Assembly: GCF_014633365.1 (NCBI RefSeq)
Contig: NC_068350.1
Span: 38,555,119 to 38,619,118, forward strand
Length of the DNA stretch: 64,000 nt
Direction of reading: 5' to 3'
DNA from: Diospyros lotus
Lineage: Eukaryota > Streptophyta > Magnoliopsida > Ericales > Ebenaceae
In this document: positions 48,391-57,575 of the stretch, piece after piece
How the letters are laid out: the number at the start of each line of letters is the position of its first letter
How positions within the stretch are numbered: the first letter of the stretch is position 1
The notes under the pieces: generated by a model
What the model was told of the DNA's origin: nothing
The model's input: only the letters and a program-made list of their open reading frames with translations
The model's database searches: none
Program-made: the position numbers and the translations under genes

Positions 48391-48930
48391 ATGAATAATT
48401 AAGTAAAAACAAATAGAGCAAGAATTTTATCATGTTATTTTTTGAAAAGGGAACAAAATTAGCTCAGCTCTATCATCGACTTTCTTGCTATTATCCATGC
48501 TTTTCTAATTTACATTTGTGCTGAAAGCGTTTGGAGAAAATGATAAGGTTTCCTTCTTACTAGAGTATTAGTTGGGAAAAGAATTATGTCATTCCTCTTA
48601 AGCACTAAGTTGGCACTAGATTTTTCAATGGATTAACAATTTTTGCAGCTATTTTTATGTGTTTTGTTTGCAAATATTTTATGTGTTTTGTTCCCTTAAA
48701 AAAAGCAATTTGTCGTTCACATTGCAATCATGTGCTTTTTCAGCATTTTTATTTAACTTTTAAAGTAGTTGTGTTATGCAATATATATATATATAGCTTT
48801 GAAAGCCAAATATTTTGGACACAATTTACTTATTTATATCTCCATCTTTCTTAACATGTTAGACTGTGGATTTGAGAAGAAAGAGGACCCTACTGAGGCT
48901 TGCAAGAGGTCTGACAAGTCTTCTCCTACA
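47731..48930 (+). pseudogene. Gene copy 6 (R2): start lost, insertion in exon 1, exons 3-4 deleted
   Basis: The start codon is ACG (47731-47733). A CACTA-like fragment interrupts exon 1 (47805-47989). The exon 1 end carries TAG before the GTGACC donor (48215). Exon 2 begins at 48863 but is cut at 48930, where sequence jumps to the 3' flank, so exons 3 and 4 are missing. Confidence 0.72.
47805..47989. mobile_element. CACTA-like fragment (MITE), one end lost
   Basis: The right end GCCGAATTTCTTGTAGTG is a canonical inverted CACTA terminus. The interior has ACAAAATTTAGTGAC and GATCCGTCG motifs typical of small CACTA derivatives. TTAA flanks both sides (47801-47804 and 47990-47993), and copy 7 has a single uninterrupted TTAATGATCC. 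The left end lacks the expected CACTACAAG, so that end is eroded or rearranged. Confidence 0.6.
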
Positions 48931-50259
48931 TTCATAAATTGACAATTAAAATTCGTTAAATCACTTCTTGGTGTAGCCACAACCTTTTTGTGTTTTTATT
49001 TTTTTTAATTTTTGTGAATGGGAGAGAAAAGTGATGTCTTAACTATTGATCTTCTCGTGCTACAATCGTACTCTACCTTCACAAAGTCTAAATTTTTAAG
49101 ATAAAAAATTTTAATTATTATTTTTTTATTTGAGGGAGAAAAGTATAATTTTAACTATTGACCTACTCATGTTGTAGTTGTGCTCTACCTCCAAAAAGTC
49201 CAAATTTTCAAGATTATAAATTTTAATTCTTGTTTTTCAATAACAACAAAATAAAATTAAAAATATAAATATGTAAACTATTAAATTTTATTAATTTTAT
49301 TGGGGTAGTCTTCCAAAGATATCCTCTTATTATTGTAAAGAATTATATAGTTTTCTTCTTATTGTTTCTGTGTAGAGGACTTTTTTTCTAAGTTTGTTTA
49401 GTCATTTGTTGTTATGTTCGAGATATCTCCTACTATAAAAACGTAGACGTTTTTGCGGTTTTTCGTTTCATGAAATTCTTAGTTACAGAAAACTATTAAA
49501 TTTTAAAATTATCAATTTTATCATTTTATTTAAATTTTAAATTTATTCTAATATCTAATATAACCAATAACTGGGCATTTTTTAATTTTTAAATTGTAGC
49601 AAATTTTTAAAATAGCAAAATTTTTAATTCAAAGTTTAGTTTTTTGTTTAAATTTTAATTTTATTCTATTATCTAATCTAATATATAACTAACATGGGTA
49701 CTTTGAAAAATTTAAGACTTTATTATATCAAAATGGGTTTTTACTTAAATAGTAGAACAGAAGAATAGATTGATAATAGAATAGAAGAATAACATGGGAT
49801 TAGTTTTTTATTTTAAATTAATTATAATATTTACAAATTAATTGTTATTGCAATTTTGATAGTGTGGGGCATGTCAATAATTAATCTGATTGAATTCATT
49901 ACGGTCAAACTTTTTAAAAACTCGGGACTCATTTTTTTTTCCAAATTTTTAATTAATTATAATATCTGAAAATTTTGAGAAGTGGGCCATGATAATAAAT
50001 AATTAATTATTTCATAATTATAAATTTCAAAATACTAATTTTAGTTTTTTATTTTAAATTTATTCAAATAATCTAATAAATAACTAGGGAATTTTGAATT
50101 TTTTTAAGTTTCAAACAAAAATTTAAAAAAAAAAGATAAAATATGTAACTCGACTCTTCTCTAAATTTCAAAATATAAATTTTAGTTTCGTAATTTTGAT
50201 GATAAAATATGTGAAAGGTGTTTTAAAAATAACGAAAGTTTGATAAAACTTAGCACAAC
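48931..50259. repeat. R2 gene 3' flank and block P
   Basis: Reversed flank with two 110-bp repeats (49005-49260), then block P. Collinear with 44180-46620 and 57150-61320. No gene. Confidence 0.6.
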
Positions 50260-50606
50260 AAAATGGGTGTTTTATTCGGGATGCTTTCCATATCCAATTG
50301 GCCCTGACCCTAGCCAGCATGCTCACTGGTCTGACATGCATCAAACCCTATAGGCCTGCCCAAATTATTATGCCTCGTGCCACCATCAGATGAGTCACAC
50401 TCCTCTGATTCCGCCTTATCGGAGGTCAAACATCGCTATCAGGGCTTCTTTGCCAGTGGCATCTCCACATCACCAACACAAGCACTCCCCTTCATCCGAC
50501 CCCCCAAACTTAGGCAAGCCGTTGACCATGAAAGAGGTAAATGCAGCAGCCCTCCACGTCCCCTCACTATCGTCGTACTGCTATTCCTATTAAAGCTTAA
50601 CGTGGT
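50260..50606 (+). pseudogene. Gene-like fragment Q, copy 2 (most open)
   Basis: The frame runs through PSSDESHSSDSALSEVKHR, ASGISTSPTQALPFIRPPK and LRQAVDHER to a GTAAATG donor-like end. This is the longest uninterrupted version of the three and may resemble the ancestral exon. Function unknown. Confidence 0.4.
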
Positions 50607-51257
50607 TTTTTTTTTTTTTTTTTGGTTGGAGAATCTAATGTGTCATTAGCCAACTATATATGATTCGTTTTCAATTTTGTTTTCGATTATATATTTATTT
50701 AATTTCTTTATTCATACTTTTAATTTGATTTAAATATAAAAAAACAAAAAATGAAAAGGAAAAGATGGGCCTTCTCCCGCCTGACCTCTCCAAGCCATTT
50801 CAGAACAAAAGATCTCGTTTCCAATGCAATTGTTGTATTTTGTTATTTCCAAAAATACAAGAATGTAAATTTATAATCTTAAAAATTTAAGCTTTGTGGA
50901 GGTAGAGCACGACTATAGCACAAGAAGATCAATAGTTAAAATTTCACTTTTCTCTAAAAAAATTAACAATTAAAATTTATAATCTTAAAAACTTAGACTT
51001 TGTGAAGATAGAGCACGATTGTAGCATAAGAATATCAACATTTAAGACTGCATTTTTGCCCCCCAAAAAAAGCACAAAAAGGTCAAGACTACACCAAGCA
51101 GTCTAGTCTGTGGTGAATATCAAATGAAATTATTTGATTACCAGGTAATGAAGATATAAGACCTGCATGTGGTGACCAAAAATAAAAAAATAAAAACAAA
51201 GAAAGGAGTAATTGGTCGATAATTGAAAGCAAAAGGAAAACACATTGAATGAACATG
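50607..51257. repeat. Flank block S, 110-bp repeats and minus-strand intron arm (R3)
   Basis: Repeats the R2 order: S block with poly(T) at about 50607-50624, two 110-bp repeats (50845-51080), then minus-strand intron 1 sequence from 51125. It is interrupted at 51263 by the gag-only retrotransposon and resumes at 55288. Confidence 0.6.
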
Positions 51258-51262
51258 AAAAG

Positions 51263-52119
51263 TGTTGGGGAAAAACTCTACAAAATAGTGGGTTAGAACT
51301 CAATCGAAATCAAACCAAAACAACCGAATGCAAGAACAAATCAAGGCAGAAAATTAAACTCCCTGTTTAGCAACAATGACAGTCACGAAGATTGCTCCAA
51401 GGCTTAGATCTGGGCTCATTCAATCACCACTTAGGCAACAACCAATGAATAGGGACACCAAGCCACAAAGGAGCCCAAAAGCCCTAAGAACCGAAGCCCT
51501 CAAACCCCCCCAACTCTCTCGGCCGATCGACACCCCTCACACAAGCCACACAAGCTTCCACACACAGTAGGATCCACCAAGGGACAGAGAGTAATCACGA
51601 AGATATGGGTTCAACAATGGCCGAAAAAACTTACCTCAAAGAGAAGACAACAACTCGGACTAAATAGGCGTTGCAAATGCCATTGACGAACAGCCACCAC
51701 GCACAAGGAAAGTGCAGCACTGAGCAAGGAAAGAAGCATCTGACTGAGAAGGAAAGAAATCCCAAGAGGATCGGCCATCAATGGAAAGGAGCAATCAACC
51801 ATAGCAAGGACGCCCAAGGAAGAGAATAGGCCGCCACAGACTAGGGCACAAAAAGGGGAAATGATCCCTTTTATATTAAGGGCCTAGGGCACAAAGAGAA
51901 ATGGGCTTCATGGGCTTGGGCTTCCTCCTTCCCTTGAGAAAATGGGCCAAGGCCTATTTCTCCTCCAAATGGAGGGTTAAGGGCTTATGGCCCGACTTCT
52001 ATAAATGGGCTGCCAATAAGTGGGTTGAACTGTTGCTTCAATCCCGGGCTGAAGCCTATGAAGCTAACCCGAACCATCGTCATCGCCTTGGACCTCATTA
52101 GGAAACACAAAATCCAACA
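51263..52119 (-). repeat. 3' LTR of the gag-only element
   Basis: TG...CA repeat of 857 bp. TATAAAAGG-type box on the minus strand near 51866-51875. Chance frames within it (for example 51611-51817 minus) are also present in the other LTR. Confidence 0.88.
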
Positions 52120-52135
52120 ATCTCCACCTTGATTC
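52120..52135 (-). other. Polypurine tract of the gag-only element
   Basis: Minus strand AATCAAGGTGGAGAT directly before the TGTTGG LTR start: the expected priming site for plus-strand DNA. Confidence 0.75.
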
Positions 52136-52275
52136 CTAATGAGCCAGCACACACAGGCAACATGAAACAAGCACATGCAACAAATGCAAAGCATGCAACA
52201 AATGCATAGGATAGGCAACAAATGCTTAGACAAGCAACAAATGCTTATAAGCAACAAAAGCTTAAATATGAACTT

Positions 52276-52399
52276 ACAACAAATGCATATTATCCACATA
52301 GGAAATGCAACAAATGCATATCATCGATATAGGAAATGCAACAAATGCATATTATCCACATAGGAAATGCAACAAATGCATATTATCCACATAGGAAAT
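52276..52399. repeat. Four 31-bp tandem repeats
   Basis: Units of 31 bases (starting CAACAAATGCATATTATCC) at 52276, 52307, 52338 and 52369, with few differences. Shorter GCAACAAATGCTTA units precede them from about 52190. Confidence 0.9.
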
Positions 52400-52443
52400 G
52401 CAACAAATGCTTAAACATGTTTTTAAGGCCTTCTCTCATCCTT

Positions 52444-52519
52444 CCACTTAGGCTAGGATCTCTCTAATCCTCCCACTTAGGCTAGGATCTAACTCATCGT
52501 ACCACTTAGGTTAGGATCT
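52444..52519. repeat. 29-bp tandem repeats
   Basis: CCACTTAGGCTAGGATCT recurs at 52444, 52473 and 52502 (last copy partial). Confidence 0.85.
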
Positions 52520-52679
52520 CAGTTGAAAATGAGTTGGCTAAGACTCTCCACCTAGCTTGAGGTTCTATTCATGACACTCAAAAAATGCTCTAAGAGTGTG
52601 AACACCTCACCAACCTCACTAGGGTCATAGGAAGTTACTACATTAGCCTCTTCTTTTTCTTTTCCCGTTTGTTTGTCCT

Positions 52680-52840
52680 TCTTGACATAACAATCCTTAA
52701 TAAAATATCCAATTTTCCCACAACCATAACACTTCTTACCTTTCCCTTAGGTTTTGGACTTGGACCTACCTTTCCCATTCTTATTACCTTCCTCTTGACT
52801 TTTTAACTGAGACCTACCCCTTATCACATGGACTTCACCA
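52680..52840 (-). pseudogene. Gag zinc-knuckle remnant, out of frame with gag
   Basis: On the minus strand a frame reads KCYGCGKIGYFIKDCY (about 52740-52687). This is a retroviral-type CCHC knuckle in which the histidine is Tyr (CAT to TAT). It lies downstream of the gag stop: a one-base insertion in an A run near 52843-52850 and a later TAA separate it from the gag frame. Basic Lys/Arg/Ser-rich sequence (GRSQLKSQEEGNKNGKGRSK) links the two, as in copia gag proteins. Confidence 0.7.
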
Positions 52841-53404
52841 TATTTTCTCACTTTCAAGTTCCATTTCTTTACTCTTAAGAGAATCTATGACAATTTCTAG
52901 TGTTAAAGTATCCCTACCATACTTAATGGCATTTTTTACCTCCTTAAAGGCATCAGGAATGGCATTCAAAAGAATTACAGCCTTATATTCCTCAGACACT
53001 TTTTCACCACAATTCGTGATATCTTGAACCAACTTGTTAAAGACATCTAAATTGTCATCTAGGTCCCTAGAGGGGTCAATCTTAAATCTAAAGAAACTTT
53101 CAAGCAAATAAGGCTTATTAGGAGTGGATTTCTTAACATACAATTTTTCCAATTTTTCCCAAAGTTCTTTAGTTGTGTCAAGTTTTCCTACTTTCCTGAA
53201 CACTAAATCAGAAAGATGCAAGATTATAGAAGTATAGGCAAGTTCATCTATTTCTAATTTCCATTCAGCTGTTGTGTTTTCAGGATATTTACCATCTATG
53301 GCTTTTGATACTTTTTGTTGAACTAAAATCCCTTTCATTTTCTGTTGCCAAATAGAAAAATCACCATTCCCATTGAACATCCCCATTTCAAAATGTGTAG
53401 CCAT
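52835..53404 (-). CDS. gag: Copia-type gag polyprotein N-terminal region (UBN2/DUF4219-like), truncated
   Basis: Open from MATHFEMGMFNGNGDFSIWQ (53404) to a TGA at 52835. An upstream in-frame ATG at 53428 exists, but the conserved copia gag start favours 53404. Landmarks in order are the F-N-G-x-x-D-F-x-x-W motif near the N-terminus, AKELWEKLEKLY-like helix sequence (here TTKELWEKLEKLYVKK), FRFKIDPSRDLDDNLDVFNK, and an ILLNAIPDAFKEVKNAIKYG segment with the LP.. position changed to IP. These define the capsid-forming gag domain of Ty1/copia elements, which assembles virus-like particles and binds element RNA. The frame ends prematurely at a frameshift before the zinc knuckle (52680-52740). Confidence 0.88.
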   Translation of the reverse strand: MATHFEMGMFNGNGDFSIWQQKMKGILVQQKVSKAIDGKYPENTTAEWKLEIDELAYTSIILHLSDLVFRKVGKLDTTKELWEKLEKLYVKKSTPNKPYLLESFFRFKIDPSRDLDDNLDVFNKLVQDITNCGEKVSEEYKAVILLNAIPDAFKEVKNAIKYGRDTLTLEIVIDSLKSKEMELESEKIW

Positions 53405-54417
53405 GTTCTCAAAGAATATGCTCAACACACAAATAAGTAGTGCAACCTGTAAAACACTAAGTTTTTTTTTTTTTCACACTATATCCTAAATATATAACGG
53501 GTATGCACAAAACAGATTCAATTGAGGGCAGATTTTAACAGGGATAATACTGATTTACAAGGCACAATTTTAAAGCACTAAGCAATTTAAAAAACAGTCA
53601 CAAGTAAATCACACATAAAATATCAAAACAAACACTGGATACCCACTAAGAGTATAAGAAAAAGGATATGCAACCTAAGGAAATTTTAAAAGAAAAGCAC
53701 AAAGTTTTAATTTAAACCAAACTTAGGCAGCAGATTCACAAAGAATCAAAGATCGATTAGAAACAAATTTTTCAAGCACTTAGCAATTTCAGTAATCACA
53801 CAAATTAGCACAGGTTTACTCAGTAATATCTAAAAAATGCACAAAGCAGTTTAGATAACAATAAATCATAAACAGCCACTTGAACCCACAAAGGATTAGA
53901 CCAGGCAAAATTCACACACAGCACTAAGCAATTGATTTTCTAAGCAAGACTTAACCGCATCAAAACAAGTTATGCTAACACAAGAAAATCACAGATAATC
54001 CTAATTCTAGCAACAAGCAATGGTTACCACCACAGGGTAACCCCCAATCCTAATGGCCACCCCCACACAATGGCTGCTAGTTACTGGAAATTTAAACTAG
54101 GGTTTGGAAATTTCTCACCGAGCGGGCTGTTTTAACAATCCGTAAGCAGAAAAGAGTTTGAACCACTACCTCTGCTGGAGTTGGCACGCGTTGATGCCGT
54201 CGGCTCCTCACGAACCACCACCGGTTAAGGGGACTTTCCTTGGTCGATCGATTTTTGGCTATGGGCTGTTTCACCCTCAAATCGAGTCCTGCACATAGTA
54301 ATCAAGGAAACACAGATTTGGTTTTGATAAAACCCTTATCGTGAAATTGATAGAGAAAACCAGAGGGTTTTTTTTTCGATTAGGCTTTGATTTTGCACAA
54401 CCTAGGAGCCACACGAG
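53405..54417 (-). other. 5' untranslated leader of the gag-only element
   Basis: About 1 kb between the primer-binding site and gag, A-rich on the plus strand, with poly(T) at 53461-53474. A 62-codon minus frame at 54092-54280 lacks retroelement motifs and is not supported. Confidence 0.6.
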
Positions 54418-54430
54418 GCTCTGATACTAA
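54418..54430 (-). other. Primer-binding site (initiator tRNA-Met type)
   Basis: Minus strand TAGTATCAGAGCC, close to the tRNA-iMet 3'-end complement TGGTATCAGAGC, one base from the 5' LTR. Confidence 0.8.
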
Positions 54431-54431
54431 T

Positions 54432-55287
54432 TGTTGCAGAAAAACTCTACAAAATAGTGGGTTAGAACTCAATCGAAATCAAACTCAAACAACCGATTGC
54501 AAGAATAAATCAAGGCAGAAAATTAAACTCCCTGTTTAGCAACAATGGTAGTCACGAAGACTACTCCAAGGCTAAGATCTGGGCTCGTTCAATCACCACT
54601 TAGGCAATAACCAACGAATAAGGACACCAAGCCACAAAGGAGCCCAAAAGCCCCAAGAGCCGAAGCCCTTAAACCCCCCCCAAGTCTCTCGGTCGATCGA
54701 CACCCCTAACACAAGCCACACAAGCTTCCACACACAGTAGGATCCACCAAGGGACAGAGAGTAATCACAAAGATATGGGTTCAACAATGGCCGAAAAAAC
54801 TTACCTCAAAGAGAAGACAGCAACTCGGAATAAATAGGCGTTGCAAACGCCATTGACGAACAGCCACCACGCACAAGGAAAATGCAGCACTCAGCAAGGA
54901 AATAAGCATCTGATTGAGAAGGAAAGAAACCCCAAGAGGATCGGCCATCAATGGAAAGAAGCAATCGGTCGCAGCAAGATGCCCAAGGAAGAGAATCGGC
55001 TGCCACAGACTAGGGCACAAAAAGGGGAAATGATCCCTTTTATATTAAGGGCCTAGGGCACAAAGAGAAATGGGCTAAGGGAAATGGGCTTCCTCCCTCG
55101 CTTGAGCAAATGGGCCATGGCCTATTTCTCCTCCAAATGGAGGGTTAAGGGCTTATGGCCTGACTTCTATAAATGGGCTGCCAATAAGTGGGTTGAACCA
55201 TTGCTTCAATCCTGGGCCGAAGCCGATGAAGCTAACCCGAACCATCGTCATCGCCCTGGGCCTTATTAGGAAACACAAAACCCAACA
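54432..55287 (-). repeat. 5' LTR of the gag-only element
   Basis: 856-bp partner of 51263-52119. TATAAAAGG-type box (minus strand) near 55036-55045. Confidence 0.88.
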
Positions 55288-55404
55288 AAAAGAAGTATGG
55301 TCACCTGTTTTTTCATTCTGCCAAGCGTCGAGTATGAGAGCGAGAGCACTTTCAAATAAATATCTTATTGTCTTTGTAGGGTTAAATGTTATAAAAGGTT
55401 ACAA
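55288..55404. other. Inverted (head-to-head) junction 3
   Basis: After the retrotransposon the minus-strand exon 1 tail resumes (CACCTGTTTTTTCATTCTGC, GAGCGAGAGCACTTTCAA). At about 55355 it switches to the plus-strand AAATAAATATCTTATTG 5'-UTR intron end, as at 43055 and 47690. Confidence 0.65.
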
Positions 55405-57046
55405 TGAACTCCAAGGACTCAAATGACTTCATTTTTCCCAAATTCTAGAAATCTCCACTGGACAATCTACACCAGTTAATGATCCACCATTTCATAACGA
55501 TAATCTTTTTGAATTTCAAAATCATTTGTCTCCTCTTGTGTCCTATAACAATACGGAGACTTACGGGGGTCTAGAGCATAAAAGTACTTTTGAAGGACAG
55601 GAGTTAGAGCTTGAAAATGGTCTTGCTGTCATACTTGACCCTTTAGACAACGAAAGCAATTCCAAGCATAATAGTCTTGGGCAGAAAGAAAAAACAGGTG
55701 ACCATACTTCTTTTCATGTTGATTTAATGTGTTTTCATTTTGCTTTCAATTATCGTTTAATTACTCCTTTCTTGATTTTTATTTTTTTCTTTTTGGTCAC
55801 CACATGCAGTTCATATATCTTCATTACTTGGTAATCAAATAATTAATTTCAATTTTTGACAAAAACAATTAAATGAATAGTTAAGTAAAAACAAATAGAG
55901 CAAGAATTTTATCAAGTTATTTTTTGAAAAGGGCACGAAATTAGCTCAGCTCTATCATCGACTTTCTTGCCATTATCCATGCTTTTCTAATTTACTTTTG
56001 TGCTGAAAGCGTTTGGAGAAAATGATTAGGTTTCCTTCTTACTAGAGTATGAGTTGGGAAAAGAATTATGGCATTCATCTTAAGCACTAAGTTGGCACTA
56101 GATTTTTCAATGGATTAACAATTTTCAGCTATTTTTATGCTTTTTGTTCGCAAATATTTTGTGTGGTTTGTTCCCCTAAAAAACAAAACAATTTGTAGTT
56201 CACATTGCAATCATGTGCTTTTTCAGCATTTTTATTTTACTTTTAAAGTAGTTGTGTTATGCAATATATATATATATCTAGCTTTGAAAGTCAAATATTT
56301 GGCACAATTTACTCATTTATATCTCCATCTTTCTTAACATGTTAGACAGTGGATATGAGAAGAAAGAGGACCCTATTGAGGCTTGCAAGAGGTCTGACGA
56401 GTCTTCTCCTACAAGTGAGGTAATATATATATATGTCTTGATTGGCATTTTAATTCCATATATCCATTAACAAATTGACAGTTAAAATTCATTAAATCAC
56501 ATCTTTTGTTGCAGGCTCCAAAATCTGAGGATGGAACTTTCATCTCTTGATAAGGTCTTCACTCCAATATTACTTCAGTGCTTAGAAAGTATTTAGTAAA
56601 TAATCTAGTTTCTTGCATTCATTTGCATTTTATCTCTTGAATCCATGCTAAAGAGAGTAAATACTTGGATTGTGAGTCAATAAAAAATTAATTAATCAGA
56701 CATTCTTAATTAGTGTTCCCTTTTTGTCATTGGTCACCTTAATTAGTGTAATTCTTTGTGACTGCATTGTCTAGATAGAGGTGACAAGAGTTCTCCTCTT
56801 CTATAAATTCATATGCAATATTATTTCTTTGTTGAAAACTACTAATTTTATAGTTCAAACTTGTCTTATTATTTTAGCGAGAGCAAAGGAATCTCCATCT
56901 CTGAGGGCACTTCCTTGCAGCCTGTGGTACCAAGCAGGTCAACAAGAAGAACCTCTCGCAGGTCCAAGGCAACTTCAATACAATCAGAAATTTTTAGGAG
57001 ATCACCAAGAATAGCAAACCTATCATTGAGGGGTCAAGCATCCTAG
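55404..57046 (+). pseudogene. Gene copy 7 (R3), full length but decayed
   Basis: Exon 1 at 55404-55697, exon 2 at 56346-56419 (74 nt), exon 3 from 56515, exon 4 from 56878. Trp15 is TAG, and exon 1 also shifts frame near CTACACCAG. The exon 3 donor GTAAGG is ATAAGG. Exon 4 is open from the splice site through RRSPRIANLSLRGQAS, then TAG at 57044-57046 where the intact gene has an Arg codon. The 3' flank follows the order seen in R1 and R2. Confidence 0.75.
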
Positions 57047-57575
57047 GGTACTTTTGAAGCTTCAAGAAATTAGAAAAGAAAATACGAAGGTTTGGATCTC
57101 TTTAAGCTAGATTAGAATGGCTAATCTTTCATAGACTGCTTGATGTAGCCTCAACCTTTTTGTGATTTTTATTTTTTTTAATTTTTGTGAGTGGGAGAGA
57201 AAAGTGAAGTCTTAACTACTGATTTTCTCGTGCTATAGTCGTGCTCTACCTCCACAAAGTCTAAATTTTCAAGATAATAAATTTTAATTATTATTTTTTT
57301 ATTTAAGGGAGAAAAGTATAATTTTAACTATTGACCTACTTGTCCTACAGTCATGTTCTACCTCCATAAAGTTCAAATTTTCAAGATTATAAATTTTAAT
57401 TATTGTATTTCAAGAACAACAAAATAAAATTAAAAATATAAATATGTAAACTATTAAATTTTGTTAATTTTATTGGGGCACTCTTTCAAAAGATATCCTC
57501 TAATTATTGTAAGTATTTATATAGTTTTCTTTTTATTGTTTCTTTGTATAGAGGACCTTTTTTGTGAGCTTGTTT
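57047..57575. repeat. R3 gene 3' flank with two reversed 110-bp repeats
   Basis: Collinear with 44100-44610. The 110-bp repeats are at 57180-57440. Interrupted at 57576 by LTR G. No gene. Confidence 0.6.

Larger units (their letters stand above)
51263..55287 (-). mobile_element. Gag-only Ty1/copia-type LTR retrotransposon (TR-GAG-like, non-autonomous)
   Basis: Two direct LTRs, 51263-52119 (857 bp) and 54432-55287 (856 bp), run from TGTTG to CAACA. The TSD AAAAG lies at 51258-51262 and 55288-55292. The unoccupied site, ATGAAAAGAAGTATG, is at 42945-42959. On the minus strand a primer-binding site TAGTATCAGAGCC abuts the 54432 LTR, and a polypurine AAGGTGGAGAT abuts the other. The 2.3-kb interior has a gag frame and a zinc-knuckle remnant but no protease, integrase, reverse transcriptase or RNase H. 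This matches the plant TR-GAG class. By eye the LTRs differ at about 20 of the first 300 positions, so the insertion is not recent. Confidence 0.9.

Noticed and set aside
52175..52363. 62-codon plus-strand Gln/Met/Asn-rich frame
   Set aside because: Made by the 31-bp minisatellite, on the strand opposite to the element's gag.
52276..52519. Regular short repeats as a CRISPR-like array
   Set aside because: Head-to-tail minisatellite without unique spacers, in a plant retrotransposon.
54781..55020. Leu/Ser-rich minus-strand frames in both LTRs of the gag-only element (also 51611-51817)
   Set aside because: LTR sequence present twice with differing frames. No homology expected for LTR DNA.
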